A program made the position numbers and the translations under genes. This document shows positions 1 to 6,026 of a stretch of DNA of 17,278 nucleotides, in pieces (the first letter of the stretch is position 1; each line of letters opens with the position of its first letter). Source of the DNA: CAUTUX01 sp963532875 (GTDB taxonomy: Bacteria > Bacillota > Clostridia > Christensenellales > CAG-917). The DNA is taken from positions 1 through 17,278 of the forward strand of contig CAUSLO010000026.1 of assembly GCA_963532875.1 (NCBI GenBank), in the 5' to 3' direction. Under the pieces are notes generated by a model. The model had not been told where the DNA came from. It saw only the letters and a list, made by a program, of their open reading frames with translations, and did not search any database.

Positions 1-2
1 TG

Positions 3-52
3 TTTACTGACTATTTAGGGGGTTCGTGAGCCTGCAAGTGTCAAAGATGAGA
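3..52 (+). repeat. Left copy of a 50-bp perfect inverted repeat at the window ends
   Basis: Positions 3-52 are the exact reverse complement of 17229-17278, with no mismatch over 50 bases. It begins TTTACTGACTATTTAGGGGG and ends CAAAGATGAGA. Identity stops on the inner side after base 52, and only TG lies outside it. The GGGGG tract and local GC content stand out from the AT-rich surroundings. It holds no gene and lies just downstream of the terminator of the last gene. It could be the edge of a larger dispersed repeat or an insertion sequence continuing beyond the window; that is inference. Confidence 0.95.
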
Positions 53-71
53 TAATAACATAAAAATCGAC

Positions 72-94
72 AAAAAATTCACTATTTGTGAATT
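72..94 (-). terminator. Rho-independent terminator of the nadK-argR-recN unit
   Basis: On the minus strand AATTCAC (94-88), loop AAATA and GTGAATT (82-76) form a perfect 7-bp stem that runs into a T tract (77-72). The stop codon TAG of the last gene (84-82) sits in the loop and stem, so translation ends inside the terminator. The stem is AT-rich, but the layout is typical of AT-rich Bacillota. It probably ends transcription of the five-gene unit just before the end repeat. Confidence 0.65.
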
Positions 95-477
95 AATTTA
101 CCTAAAAGAGTCTTAATGCCCCACGCAGCAAGCCCTGAAGCAGCACCACATATAACTGCAATTAGTACTTTTATTAAAATATTAATTTTATAAGTTTTTT
201 CATTACGTGCAAAAGCTTTTCCTTTACTTGTTAAATTTAAGCAATATACTTTTTCACCTTTTCGATCAGCAATAGTGTTTGTAAAATACTCATCTATTTC
301 AAGCGTTCTAATAGACTCTTCTAAGTCTTCTTGGTTCATTTTAATATCTAGATTTACCTTTTCAAATATTTCATAAGGTGAAATTAAACATTCCCCACTT
401 TTTTTATTCGATGCTTGATATATAGTTTCCATAACTTTTTTTTCAGTCTTACTTAATATATGCTTTTCTATTGCCAT
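82..477 (-). CDS. Small membrane-anchored winged-helix-like protein (131 aa)
   Basis: I do not recognise a named family. Residues 1-90 look like a soluble winged-helix fold: helices at about 5-20 and 33-60, then a wing-like strand ending LNLTSKGKAF (80-89), a pattern common at the end of winged-helix domains. Residues 98-120 form one hydrophobic helix with a GxxxG motif (G111, G115), followed by a short basic tail KLIHK. With no signal peptide, this predicts a tail-anchored inner-membrane protein with its N-terminal domain in the cytosol. The ATG lies 2 nt after the stop of the upstream gene, which has the same layout, and AAGAGA at the end of that gene is a possible weak ribosome binding site. 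DNA binding is inferred from fold impression only. Confidence 0.75.
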   Translation of the reverse strand: MAIEKHILSKTEKKVMETIYQASNKKSGECLISPYEIFEKVNLDIKMNQEDLEESIRTLEIDEYFTNTIADRKGEKVYCLNLTSKGKAFARNEKTYKINILIKVLIAVICGAASGLAAWGIKTLLGKLIHK

Positions 478-479
478 AA

Positions 480-974
480 TTATCTCTTAAGAACAAAGAA
501 TAGAACTATAAATATTGTTCCAGTAATTACGGAACCAATTAGTCCTCCAAGCAATGCTGGAAAAAAGTAATTTTTATCTTTTTTTGTTGTTACATTTTCA
601 TTTTTTACTTCTTCAGTATCTATATTAACTCTAAGGATATCTTTTATTTTCTCTTTATGTTTAATTGTTTTAGTTGAAGGCTGTTCTGATGTCATTTCTG
701 CAGCTCTTCTTAAAACATTGGTTTCAGTTATTAACTCATTTAAATCTTTTTTTGTTAATAAACAAAATGCATCTGGAGTAAAATATTTTAAATCTATTAA
801 ATCTTTATTTTTAAACTCTGAAATCATATCATGTATTTTTTCAACATCAAAACTGTCATCAATTTCTTTAACATTTTGCACTATCTCTTCAAGTTCTAAT
901 ACTTTATGATTTTTTTCATTTCCTATTAATGTATATAATGCCTTATATAAATTTAATTCATCGTTCGTCAACAT
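480..974 (-). CDS. Small membrane-anchored protein, partner of the next gene (164 aa)
   Basis: Not recognised as a named family. The N-terminal 80 or so residues are helix-rich with a hydrophobic pattern like a winged-helix domain, including LLTKKDLNEL (72-81), reminiscent of the LTSKGKAF segment in the next gene. Residues 85-135 are a charged, probably flexible linker. Residues 136-161 form one membrane helix with GGLIG (143-147), then KR. The predicted layout is a cytosolic head, linker and C-terminal anchor, as in the 131-aa protein that follows 2 nt later, so the two may be distant paralogues or partners. The ATG at 974 follows a good ribosome binding site (AAGAGGT). The gene starts 27 nt after the recN stop and may also have its own promoter. 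Confidence 0.75.
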   Translation of the reverse strand: MLTNDELNLYKALYTLIGNEKNHKVLELEEIVQNVKEIDDSFDVEKIHDMISEFKNKDLIDLKYFTPDAFCLLTKKDLNELITETNVLRRAAEMTSEQPSTKTIKHKEKIKDILRVNIDTEEVKNENVTTKKDKNYFFPALLGGLIGSVITGTIFIVLFFVLKR

Positions 975-990
975 ATTTACCTCTTCAATA

Positions 991-996
991 ATTATA
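991..996 (-). promoter_or_regulatory. Possible internal promoter -10 box before the two small membrane genes
   Basis: A perfect TATAAT lies in the short gap between recN and the 164-aa gene. It sits inside TGTATAATTATTG (998-986), which is identical over 13 bases to the nadK promoter -10 region. No good -35 box lies 16-18 nt upstream, where the sequence is the recN 3' end. If used, transcription would start near 984-986 and leave a leader of roughly 10 nt that just keeps the ribosome binding site. The duplication supports a role, but AT-richness makes chance TATAAT boxes common. Confidence 0.35.
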
Positions 997-1001
997 CACT
1001 A

Positions 1002-2696
1002 TTATTTATTCATTAACTTTCTTTTATATTCATTTGCTGACTTAATAAGTTCTGCCGAATGTTTCATTGCTGTTTCAATATTTGCTTCGCTACCAACTAT
1101 TCTTGCCAATTCTTCTGTTCTGTCATCTAATAAATTGACCTCAGTAAATGTCCTATTTTCTTTTTCATATTTTTTAATCAAATAGTGATAATCTGCCATT
1201 GATGCAAGTTGTGGTAAATGGGTTATTGCAATAACTTGACGTGTTCTAGAAATATTGCACATTTTCTCTGCAACTTTTTGTGATATTGCTCCAGAAATCC
1301 CTGTGTCTATTTCGTCAAAAATCATCGTTTTAATATTATCATGTTGTCCACCGATATTTTTTATACCTAACATTATTCGAGACATTTCACCGCCAGATGC
1401 TACTTTTGAAAGAGGCTTTAATGGTTGACCAGCATTGGTAGATATCAAAAATTCAATTTCATCAGATCCATTTGTCTTGCATTTATCTATTGTTTCGCCG
1501 TGTGTAATTGATACTTCAAACTTACTACTTCCAAGACCTAAATCTGCTAATTCCTTTAATAGTGCTGAGGCAAAAATTTTAGATATTTTTATTCTTTCTA
1601 GATAAACATTTTGTGATAATGAAAGTACCTTAGTTATAGTATCTTTAATTTTTTTAGTTAGAATACCGATATTAAAATCTGCATTTTCTAACATTTCTAA
1701 TTCTTTTTTAGATTTTTCAAAATATTCCTTTAATTTATAATAACCTGGTACATATTTTCTAAATATATATGCTATATCTTTGATTCTCGTTTCTAATTTA
1801 TCAAAAGCATCTTGATTAAAATCGAGAGAATTTATTTCGCCATCAATAGCGTTTACAATGTCATCTAATTCAATTTGTGCAGATTCAAGTCTGGAATATA
1901 TTTCATTTAAACTTTCTGCATAACTTGAAATACTACTAATGTTCCTACATGCTTGTTTTATATTTTGGGTTATTGAATACTGAGAACTATCCAAATATTC
2001 CTTTGCACTGCTTAATGCATCTGCAATTTCAGTTACATTGCTTTGTTTTTCTCTTTGTTCTAGCAATGCTTCATATTCGTTTTCTTTTAAATCTAATTCT
2101 TCAATTTCTTCAACAATACTTTTTAATCCGCTAATTTTAAGATTACGCTCCTCAATGTTGCCATATTGATCTAATTCTATAAGAATTTTTTTATATTCAT
2201 TAAGTACTGTATTATATTCATTTTTAATTTTAACTAAATTGTTTTTTCCAAATTCATCAATAAACTTTACATGATTTTTCTGATCAAGTAATGATTGATG
2301 TTGATGTTGCCCATATATGTCGACGAGTAAAGAGGTCAATCCCCTCAATGTCGAAAGTGTAACTATTGAATTATTAATCCTACACTCATTTTTATTATCA
2401 ATAGTCATCTTCCTTTTAATAACTAATATTTCTTTTGGTTCGATTCCTATTTCTTCTAGATAGTATTTTATTTGATCAGTTAAATAATCTTCAAATACTG
2501 CCTCAACTGTAGCATCGTTACTCCCATATCTAATCAATGTTTTATCTGCTCTTTCACCAATTACAAAGTTAATAGCATCAATAATAATTGACTTACCAGC
2601 ACCAGTTTCCCCAGTTAAGATATTCAAGCCGTCATTAAGTTTTAACTCAGTTTTTTCAATTAATGCAATATTTTTTACAATTATATTTGAAATCAT
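1002..2696 (-). CDS. recN: DNA repair protein RecN
   Basis: SMC-like ATPase that acts on double-strand breaks and supports recombinational repair with RecA. From the chosen ATG it is 564 aa, normal for RecN. Walker A is GETGAGKS (29-36) after the family's opening MISNIIVKNIALIE. A long coiled-coil region fills roughly 150-370. The ABC signature ASGGEMSR starts at 433, and Walker B IFDEIDTG has D461 and E462. An ATG 57 nt upstream (2753) stays open but lies inside argR, has no ribosome binding site and adds 19 residues outside the family pattern, so I chose 2696. This start follows the argR stop by 1 nt (TAAAATG), suggesting translational coupling, with AAGGA about 14 nt upstream. The nadK-argR-recN order is widespread in Bacillota. 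Confidence 0.97.
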   Translation of the reverse strand: MISNIIVKNIALIEKTELKLNDGLNILTGETGAGKSIIIDAINFVIGERADKTLIRYGSNDATVEAVFEDYLTDQIKYYLEEIGIEPKEILVIKRKMTIDNKNECRINNSIVTLSTLRGLTSLLVDIYGQHQHQSLLDQKNHVKFIDEFGKNNLVKIKNEYNTVLNEYKKILIELDQYGNIEERNLKISGLKSIVEEIEELDLKENEYEALLEQREKQSNVTEIADALSSAKEYLDSSQYSITQNIKQACRNISSISSYAESLNEIYSRLESAQIELDDIVNAIDGEINSLDFNQDAFDKLETRIKDIAYIFRKYVPGYYKLKEYFEKSKKELEMLENADFNIGILTKKIKDTITKVLSLSQNVYLERIKISKIFASALLKELADLGLGSSKFEVSITHGETIDKCKTNGSDEIEFLISTNAGQPLKPLSKVASGGEMSRIMLGIKNIGGQHDNIKTMIFDEIDTGISGAISQKVAEKMCNISRTRQVIAITHLPQLASMADYHYLIKKYEKENRTFTEVNLLDDRTEELARIVGSEANIETAMKHSAELIKSANEYKRKLMNK

Positions 2697-2697
2697 T

Positions 2698-3150
2698 TTA
2701 TTCAAGCATATCCTTAAGTTTTTCCGCAACAAATGAAGTATTTTTCTTTTCATTAATCGCTATAAATATTGTATCATCCCCAGCAATAACTCCAAGAATG
2801 TTTTCAATATTTAATTTATCAATTAATGCTGCCACTGGACTTGCGTTTCCAACTGCTGTTTTAATGACAATTAAATTCTCGCTTGTAGTTATGTCAATAA
2901 CAACGTTTTTATATACCTTTAAATACATCTGATTATCATTTTCTAAATTATCAGGTTTTTTATATTTGTTTCCTAATCTGTTTTTAGCAGGAACTTTAAT
3001 AAGTTTGAGTTCATTAATATCTCTAGAAACTGTAGCTTGCGTTGTATTTATACCAATTAGTTTTAACTTCTCTAAAATTTCTTCTTGAGTTTCAATTTCA
3101 AATTCACTAATAAATTTTAAAATAGCATTTTGACGATTTAACTTTGACAT
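2698..3150 (-). CDS. argR: Arginine repressor ArgR
   Basis: Arginine-sensing transcription regulator of arginine biosynthesis and catabolism, hexameric in the family. At 150 aa it has the usual length. The N-terminal winged helix (1-70) contains the recognition motif TQATVSRDI (37-45). The C-terminal oligomerisation and arginine-binding domain has VGNASPVAALIDKL and AGDDT, with the paired Asp residues D125 and D126 that contact arginine in characterised ArgR. The ATG at 3150 is preceded by GAGGAAGT, a close ribosome binding site, and lies 6 nt after the nadK stop. No arginine biosynthesis gene is in this window, so its targets are elsewhere. Possible autoregulation through an ARG-box-like palindrome at the nadK promoter is an inference. 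Confidence 0.97.
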   Translation of the reverse strand: MSKLNRQNAILKFISEFEIETQEEILEKLKLIGINTTQATVSRDINELKLIKVPAKNRLGNKYKKPDNLENDNQMYLKVYKNVVIDITTSENLIVIKTAVGNASPVAALIDKLNIENILGVIAGDDTIFIAINEKKNTSFVAEKLKDMLE

Positions 3151-3156
3151 ACTTCC

Positions 3157-3918
3157 TCAATTATTGTATTTTCCTAATTTTAAAAACATTTTAGAATAAA
3201 AATTTTCACCAATATCTATAAAGTCAACACTACTTTTAGACTCTTCAAATTCAACTAAATTTGATTCAAGTTTAACTTCTTCTCCATCAACAATCAATGA
3301 ACTTTCTCCAGATATAATTTCAATTTTTATTTTAGCTTTGTTGGAGATTACTATTGGTCTGCTATTAAATGAATGAATGGCCAACGGTGTAATTAGTATT
3401 GCGTTAACTTTCGGATCCAATATTGGACCACCTGCTGACATTGAATATGCTGTCGAGCCAGTAGGCGTTGCAATAATTAATCCATTCCCTTTAAATGAAT
3501 TAACATATGTATCATCAATGTACAATTTTAACTCGATTGGCGAAAAATTTTCAGATTCGATTACAAACTCATTTAGTGCTTCTTTTTTATTGTTTTTACA
3601 AAGTAGCATTTGATGTTTTATTGTTGGGAGTTCCTCTATTTTTTTAATTATTTTAATTAAATCATCTGCTGTACTTAATTGAGTTAAAAATCCTAATTTA
3701 CCAAAATTAACACCTATGACTTTAATGCCAAATTTTGCCGCTACTTTTGCTGATTTTAGAATAGTGCCATCACCACCTAAAACAATTAAAGTACTAACGT
3801 TTGCATCTAATTCATTCAAATTTTCAATACAAAAAAAGGAATCTAAAATTATTTTATCGAGATTATTAAAAAGTTCGTTATTACAACAGTATAAAGCCGT
3901 TTTGATTTTTTTATTCAT
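3157..3918 (-). CDS. nadK: NAD kinase
   Basis: Phosphorylates NAD to NADP using ATP or polyphosphate in the cytosol. The 253 aa is at the short end for the family. Diagnostic motifs are GGDGT (48-52), NFGKLGFL (71-78), the NE pair at 116-117, and TPTGSTAYSMSAGGP (151-165), followed by a typical C-terminal beta domain with VDGE. The stop is TGA. It is the first gene of the nadK-argR-recN unit. The ATG at 3918 is only 10 nt from a consensus -10 box, so the mRNA leader is predicted to be about 4 nt with no room for a ribosome binding site. No in-frame Met that fits the family lies shortly downstream, so a nearly leaderless message is the simplest reading. Confidence 0.96.
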   Translation of the reverse strand: MNKKIKTALYCCNNELFNNLDKIILDSFFCIENLNELDANVSTLIVLGGDGTILKSAKVAAKFGIKVIGVNFGKLGFLTQLSTADDLIKIIKKIEELPTIKHQMLLCKNNKKEALNEFVIESENFSPIELKLYIDDTYVNSFKGNGLIIATPTGSTAYSMSAGGPILDPKVNAILITPLAIHSFNSRPIVISNKAKIKIEIISGESSLIVDGEEVKLESNLVEFEESKSSVDFIDIGENFYSKMFLKLGKYNN

Positions 3919-3928
3919 TTATGCAATA

Positions 3929-3958
3929 ATTATACAATTTTATGGCAAATTTTGTCAA
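3929..3958 (-). promoter_or_regulatory. Consensus promoter of nadK-argR-recN
   Basis: On the minus strand TTGACA (3958-3953) and TATAAT (3934-3929) are both perfect consensus boxes for the housekeeping sigma factor, 18 nt apart. The expected start site is near 3922, 4 nt before the nadK ATG. TGTATAATTATTG (3936-3924) resembles the ARG-box pattern TGAATWWWWATTCA at 11 of 14 positions and could be an ArgR operator; that part is weak. Confidence 0.8.
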
Positions 3959-3971
3959 AATATGGCATAAT
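3943..3971 (+). promoter_or_regulatory. Candidate promoter of tRNA-Ser
   Basis: TGGCAA (3943-3948) and CATAAT (3966-3971) are 17 nt apart. The -10 box matches 5 of 6 consensus bases; the -35 box is poor. Transcription would start at about 3978, just before the mature tRNA 5' end. The site overlaps the nadK promoter on the other strand, so the two could not be bound by polymerase at the same time. No better pair was seen within reach of the tRNA. Confidence 0.35.
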
Positions 3972-3981
3972 TTAAAATTAC

Positions 3982-4070
3982 GGAAGAGTCGCCTAGTTGG
4001 TCGATGGCGCACGATTGGAAATCGTGTAAACTGAAAAGTTTCGAGAGTTCAAATCTCTCCTCTTCCGCCA
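3982..4070 (+). tRNA. tRNA-Ser, anticodon GGA
   Basis: A complete class II cloverleaf. The acceptor arm GGAAGAG (3982-3988) pairs with CTCTTCC (4060-4066). The D arm is GCC/GGC with GG in the loop. The anticodon stem CACGA/TCGTG holds loop TTGGAAA with anticodon GGA at 4017-4019, reading UCC and UCU. The long variable arm AAACT/AGTTT with loop GAAA is diagnostic of Ser, Leu or Tyr tRNAs. The T arm is GAGAG, loop TTCAAAT, CTCTC. The discriminator is G4067, and CCA is encoded at 4068-4070. It is the only plus-strand gene and lies between the ends of two minus-strand units. Confidence 0.97.
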
Positions 4071-4071
4071 A

Positions 4072-4100
4072 CTTAATTTATTAAAATTTAAGATTTTTTT
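4072..4100 (+). terminator. Weak terminator-like sequence after tRNA-Ser
   Basis: CTTAA (4072-4076) can pair with TTAAG (4088-4092), followed by A and seven Ts (4094-4100). The stem has no GC core and the T tract is also the last Lys codons of thrS on the other strand, so this is a tentative call. It is the only candidate end for the tRNA transcript nearby. Confidence 0.3.
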
Positions 4101-6016
4101 ATTTCTATTTCTTCTTCTATTCGCTCAATAAAAGATTTAAAACTCATTGTCCCCAAATCTCCTTCGGCACGATAACGTACAGATACTGAATTGTTTTCTG
4201 CTTCCTTATCTCCGACAATTAAAATATAAGGAACTCTTTCAAGTCTCGCATCTCGTATTTTCTTTCCTAATTTTTCATTTCTTAAATCGGTCGTAACTCT
4301 TATTTTTTTAGATGTTAATATCTCTTTATATTCATTAACTTTATCTGCGCAACGATCTGTTAAAGACAATATTCGTACTTGCTCTGGTGCAAACCATACA
4401 GGGAATGCTCCATTATATTTTTCAATTAAAATTGCTAACGTTCTTTCATAGCAACCAATCGAACTACGATGAATAATTAATGGAGTTGCTTCTTCACCTT
4501 TTTCATTGATGTACTTCATTTTAAATTTCTTTGCTAAGGAGAAATCAATTTGAATTGTAATAATTGTATCTTCTTTCCCAAAAACATTTTTAATTTGTAC
4601 GTCTAGTTTTGGACCATAAAAAGCCGCCTCACCCCAACCGTCAGTATATTGAATTTTAGCCTTTTGAAGCAGATTTTCCATGATTTTTTCTGTATGTTCC
4701 CACTCTTTCTTTGTTCCAATATATTTCTTTGGGTCATTTGGATCCCACCTAGAAAATCTAAATGTTACATCTTCTTCTAGTTTAAATGTCTTAAGCATAA
4801 ACATTACTAAATCAAAAGTGCTTTTAAATTCACTTTCCAATTGTTTTTTTGTACATACTATATGACCATCAGATAAAGTAAATTGTCGTAATCTAATTAA
4901 ACCATGCATTTCCCCAGAAGCTTCTTTTCTAAATAAAGTTGAAGTTTCTGAATATCTAATAGGAAGATCTCTATATGATTTTAAACCGTTATTATATATT
5001 GAGAATTGGAATGGACATGTCATTGGCCTCATATATAACTCATCATCTGAACCTTCATCAACACAAAACATTTTATCTTTATAATGTTCCAAATGACCAG
5101 AAGTAATAAACAAATTTGGTTTTGTCATAATAGGAGTTTTAGTAAATACATAACCACGTTTTTCTTCTTCATCTTCAACGAATCTTTGTAAGATTTGAAT
5201 AACTTTTGCACCCTTTGGCATTAATAAGGCTAATCCTTGACCAATGTTTTCATCTGTCATAAATAGCCCTAGCTCCCTTCCTAATTTGTTATGGTCTTTT
5301 TGTTTTGCTTCTTCAAGTTGCTCCAAATATTCTTGTAATTGTGAGTCTTTCTCAAAAGCAGTACCGTATATTCTTGTAAGCATTTTATTTTTTTCTGATC
5401 CTCTCCAATATGCTCCAGTTAGAGAAGTTAACTTAAACGCTTTTACCTTACCTGTATGAGTTAAATGTGCCCCTATACATAAATCTTGAAAATCACCTTG
5501 ACGATAAAAAGTTATTTTTTCTCCTTCTGGGATATCTGAAAGTAATTCAAGTTTATACGTTTGATTCTTTTTCAATAAAATTTCTTCTGCTTCTGTTTTT
5601 GAATATTCTAATCTTTCAATTGGGAAATTTGCTTTTATAATTCTCTTCATTTCTTGTTCAATTTTATCGAAGTCATCTCTCGAAATTGATGTTACAAAAT
5701 CAAAGTCATAATAAAATCCATTTTCAATTGATGGACCTATCGCAAGTTTTACCGTTGGGAATATATTTGAAACTGCTTGTGCCAAAATATGTGAACATGT
5801 GTGTCTATACATTTTTTTCCCATCTGGATCATCAAATGTAATAAATTCAAGTGTGCAATCAGAGTCAATTACAGTATAAAGTTCTTTAACTATATTATTT
5901 AATTTAATACCAATAACTCTTTTAGAATCTTGAAAATTAATGTCTTTAAGTATTTCAAACGCTTTTTTGGGTTCATTGTAATTTTTAACGCTAAATCCTA
6001 CAACACTTACTTGCAT
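4088..6016 (-). CDS. thrS: Threonine--tRNA ligase
   Basis: Charges tRNA-Thr with threonine and edits mischarged serine. From the chosen ATG it is 642 aa, the normal full length. In order: TGS domain (1-63), editing domain with HTCSH (H72, H76), class II catalytic core with motif 2 around FRKEASGEMHGLIR and motif 3 around HRSSIGCYERTL, then the anticodon-binding domain. The zinc ligands are visible as C334, H385 and H516. The usual MNCPHH-like segment reads MTCPFQF here. An upstream in-frame GTG (6037) overlaps lacZ; ATG 6016 has GGAG 5 nt upstream and starts the TGS pattern cleanly. The gap from the lacZ stop is 10 nt. No T-box leader is present although thrS often has one in Bacillota. No terminator follows, so read-through would make RNA antisense to the tRNA. 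Confidence 0.97.
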   Translation of the reverse strand: MQVSVVGFSVKNYNEPKKAFEILKDINFQDSKRVIGIKLNNIVKELYTVIDSDCTLEFITFDDPDGKKMYRHTCSHILAQAVSNIFPTVKLAIGPSIENGFYYDFDFVTSISRDDFDKIEQEMKRIIKANFPIERLEYSKTEAEEILLKKNQTYKLELLSDIPEGEKITFYRQGDFQDLCIGAHLTHTGKVKAFKLTSLTGAYWRGSEKNKMLTRIYGTAFEKDSQLQEYLEQLEEAKQKDHNKLGRELGLFMTDENIGQGLALLMPKGAKVIQILQRFVEDEEEKRGYVFTKTPIMTKPNLFITSGHLEHYKDKMFCVDEGSDDELYMRPMTCPFQFSIYNNGLKSYRDLPIRYSETSTLFRKEASGEMHGLIRLRQFTLSDGHIVCTKKQLESEFKSTFDLVMFMLKTFKLEEDVTFRFSRWDPNDPKKYIGTKKEWEHTEKIMENLLQKAKIQYTDGWGEAAFYGPKLDVQIKNVFGKEDTIITIQIDFSLAKKFKMKYINEKGEEATPLIIHRSSIGCYERTLAILIEKYNGAFPVWFAPEQVRILSLTDRCADKVNEYKEILTSKKIRVTTDLRNEKLGKKIRDARLERVPYILIVGDKEAENNSVSVRYRAEGDLGTMSFKSFIERIEEEIEIKKS

Positions 6017-6021
6017 AACTA

Positions 6022-6025
6022 CTCC
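6022..6025 (-). promoter_or_regulatory. Ribosome binding site that fixes the thrS start
   Basis: GGAG on the minus strand, 5 nt before ATG 6016 and in the gap after the lacZ stop. It supports that start over the upstream GTG at 6037. Confidence 0.7.
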
Positions 6026-6026
6026 A

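Noticed and set aside
2697..2753. Earlier in-frame ATG for recN adding 19 residues
   Set aside because: It lies inside argR, lacks a ribosome binding site, and the conserved RecN N-terminus begins at ATG 2696.
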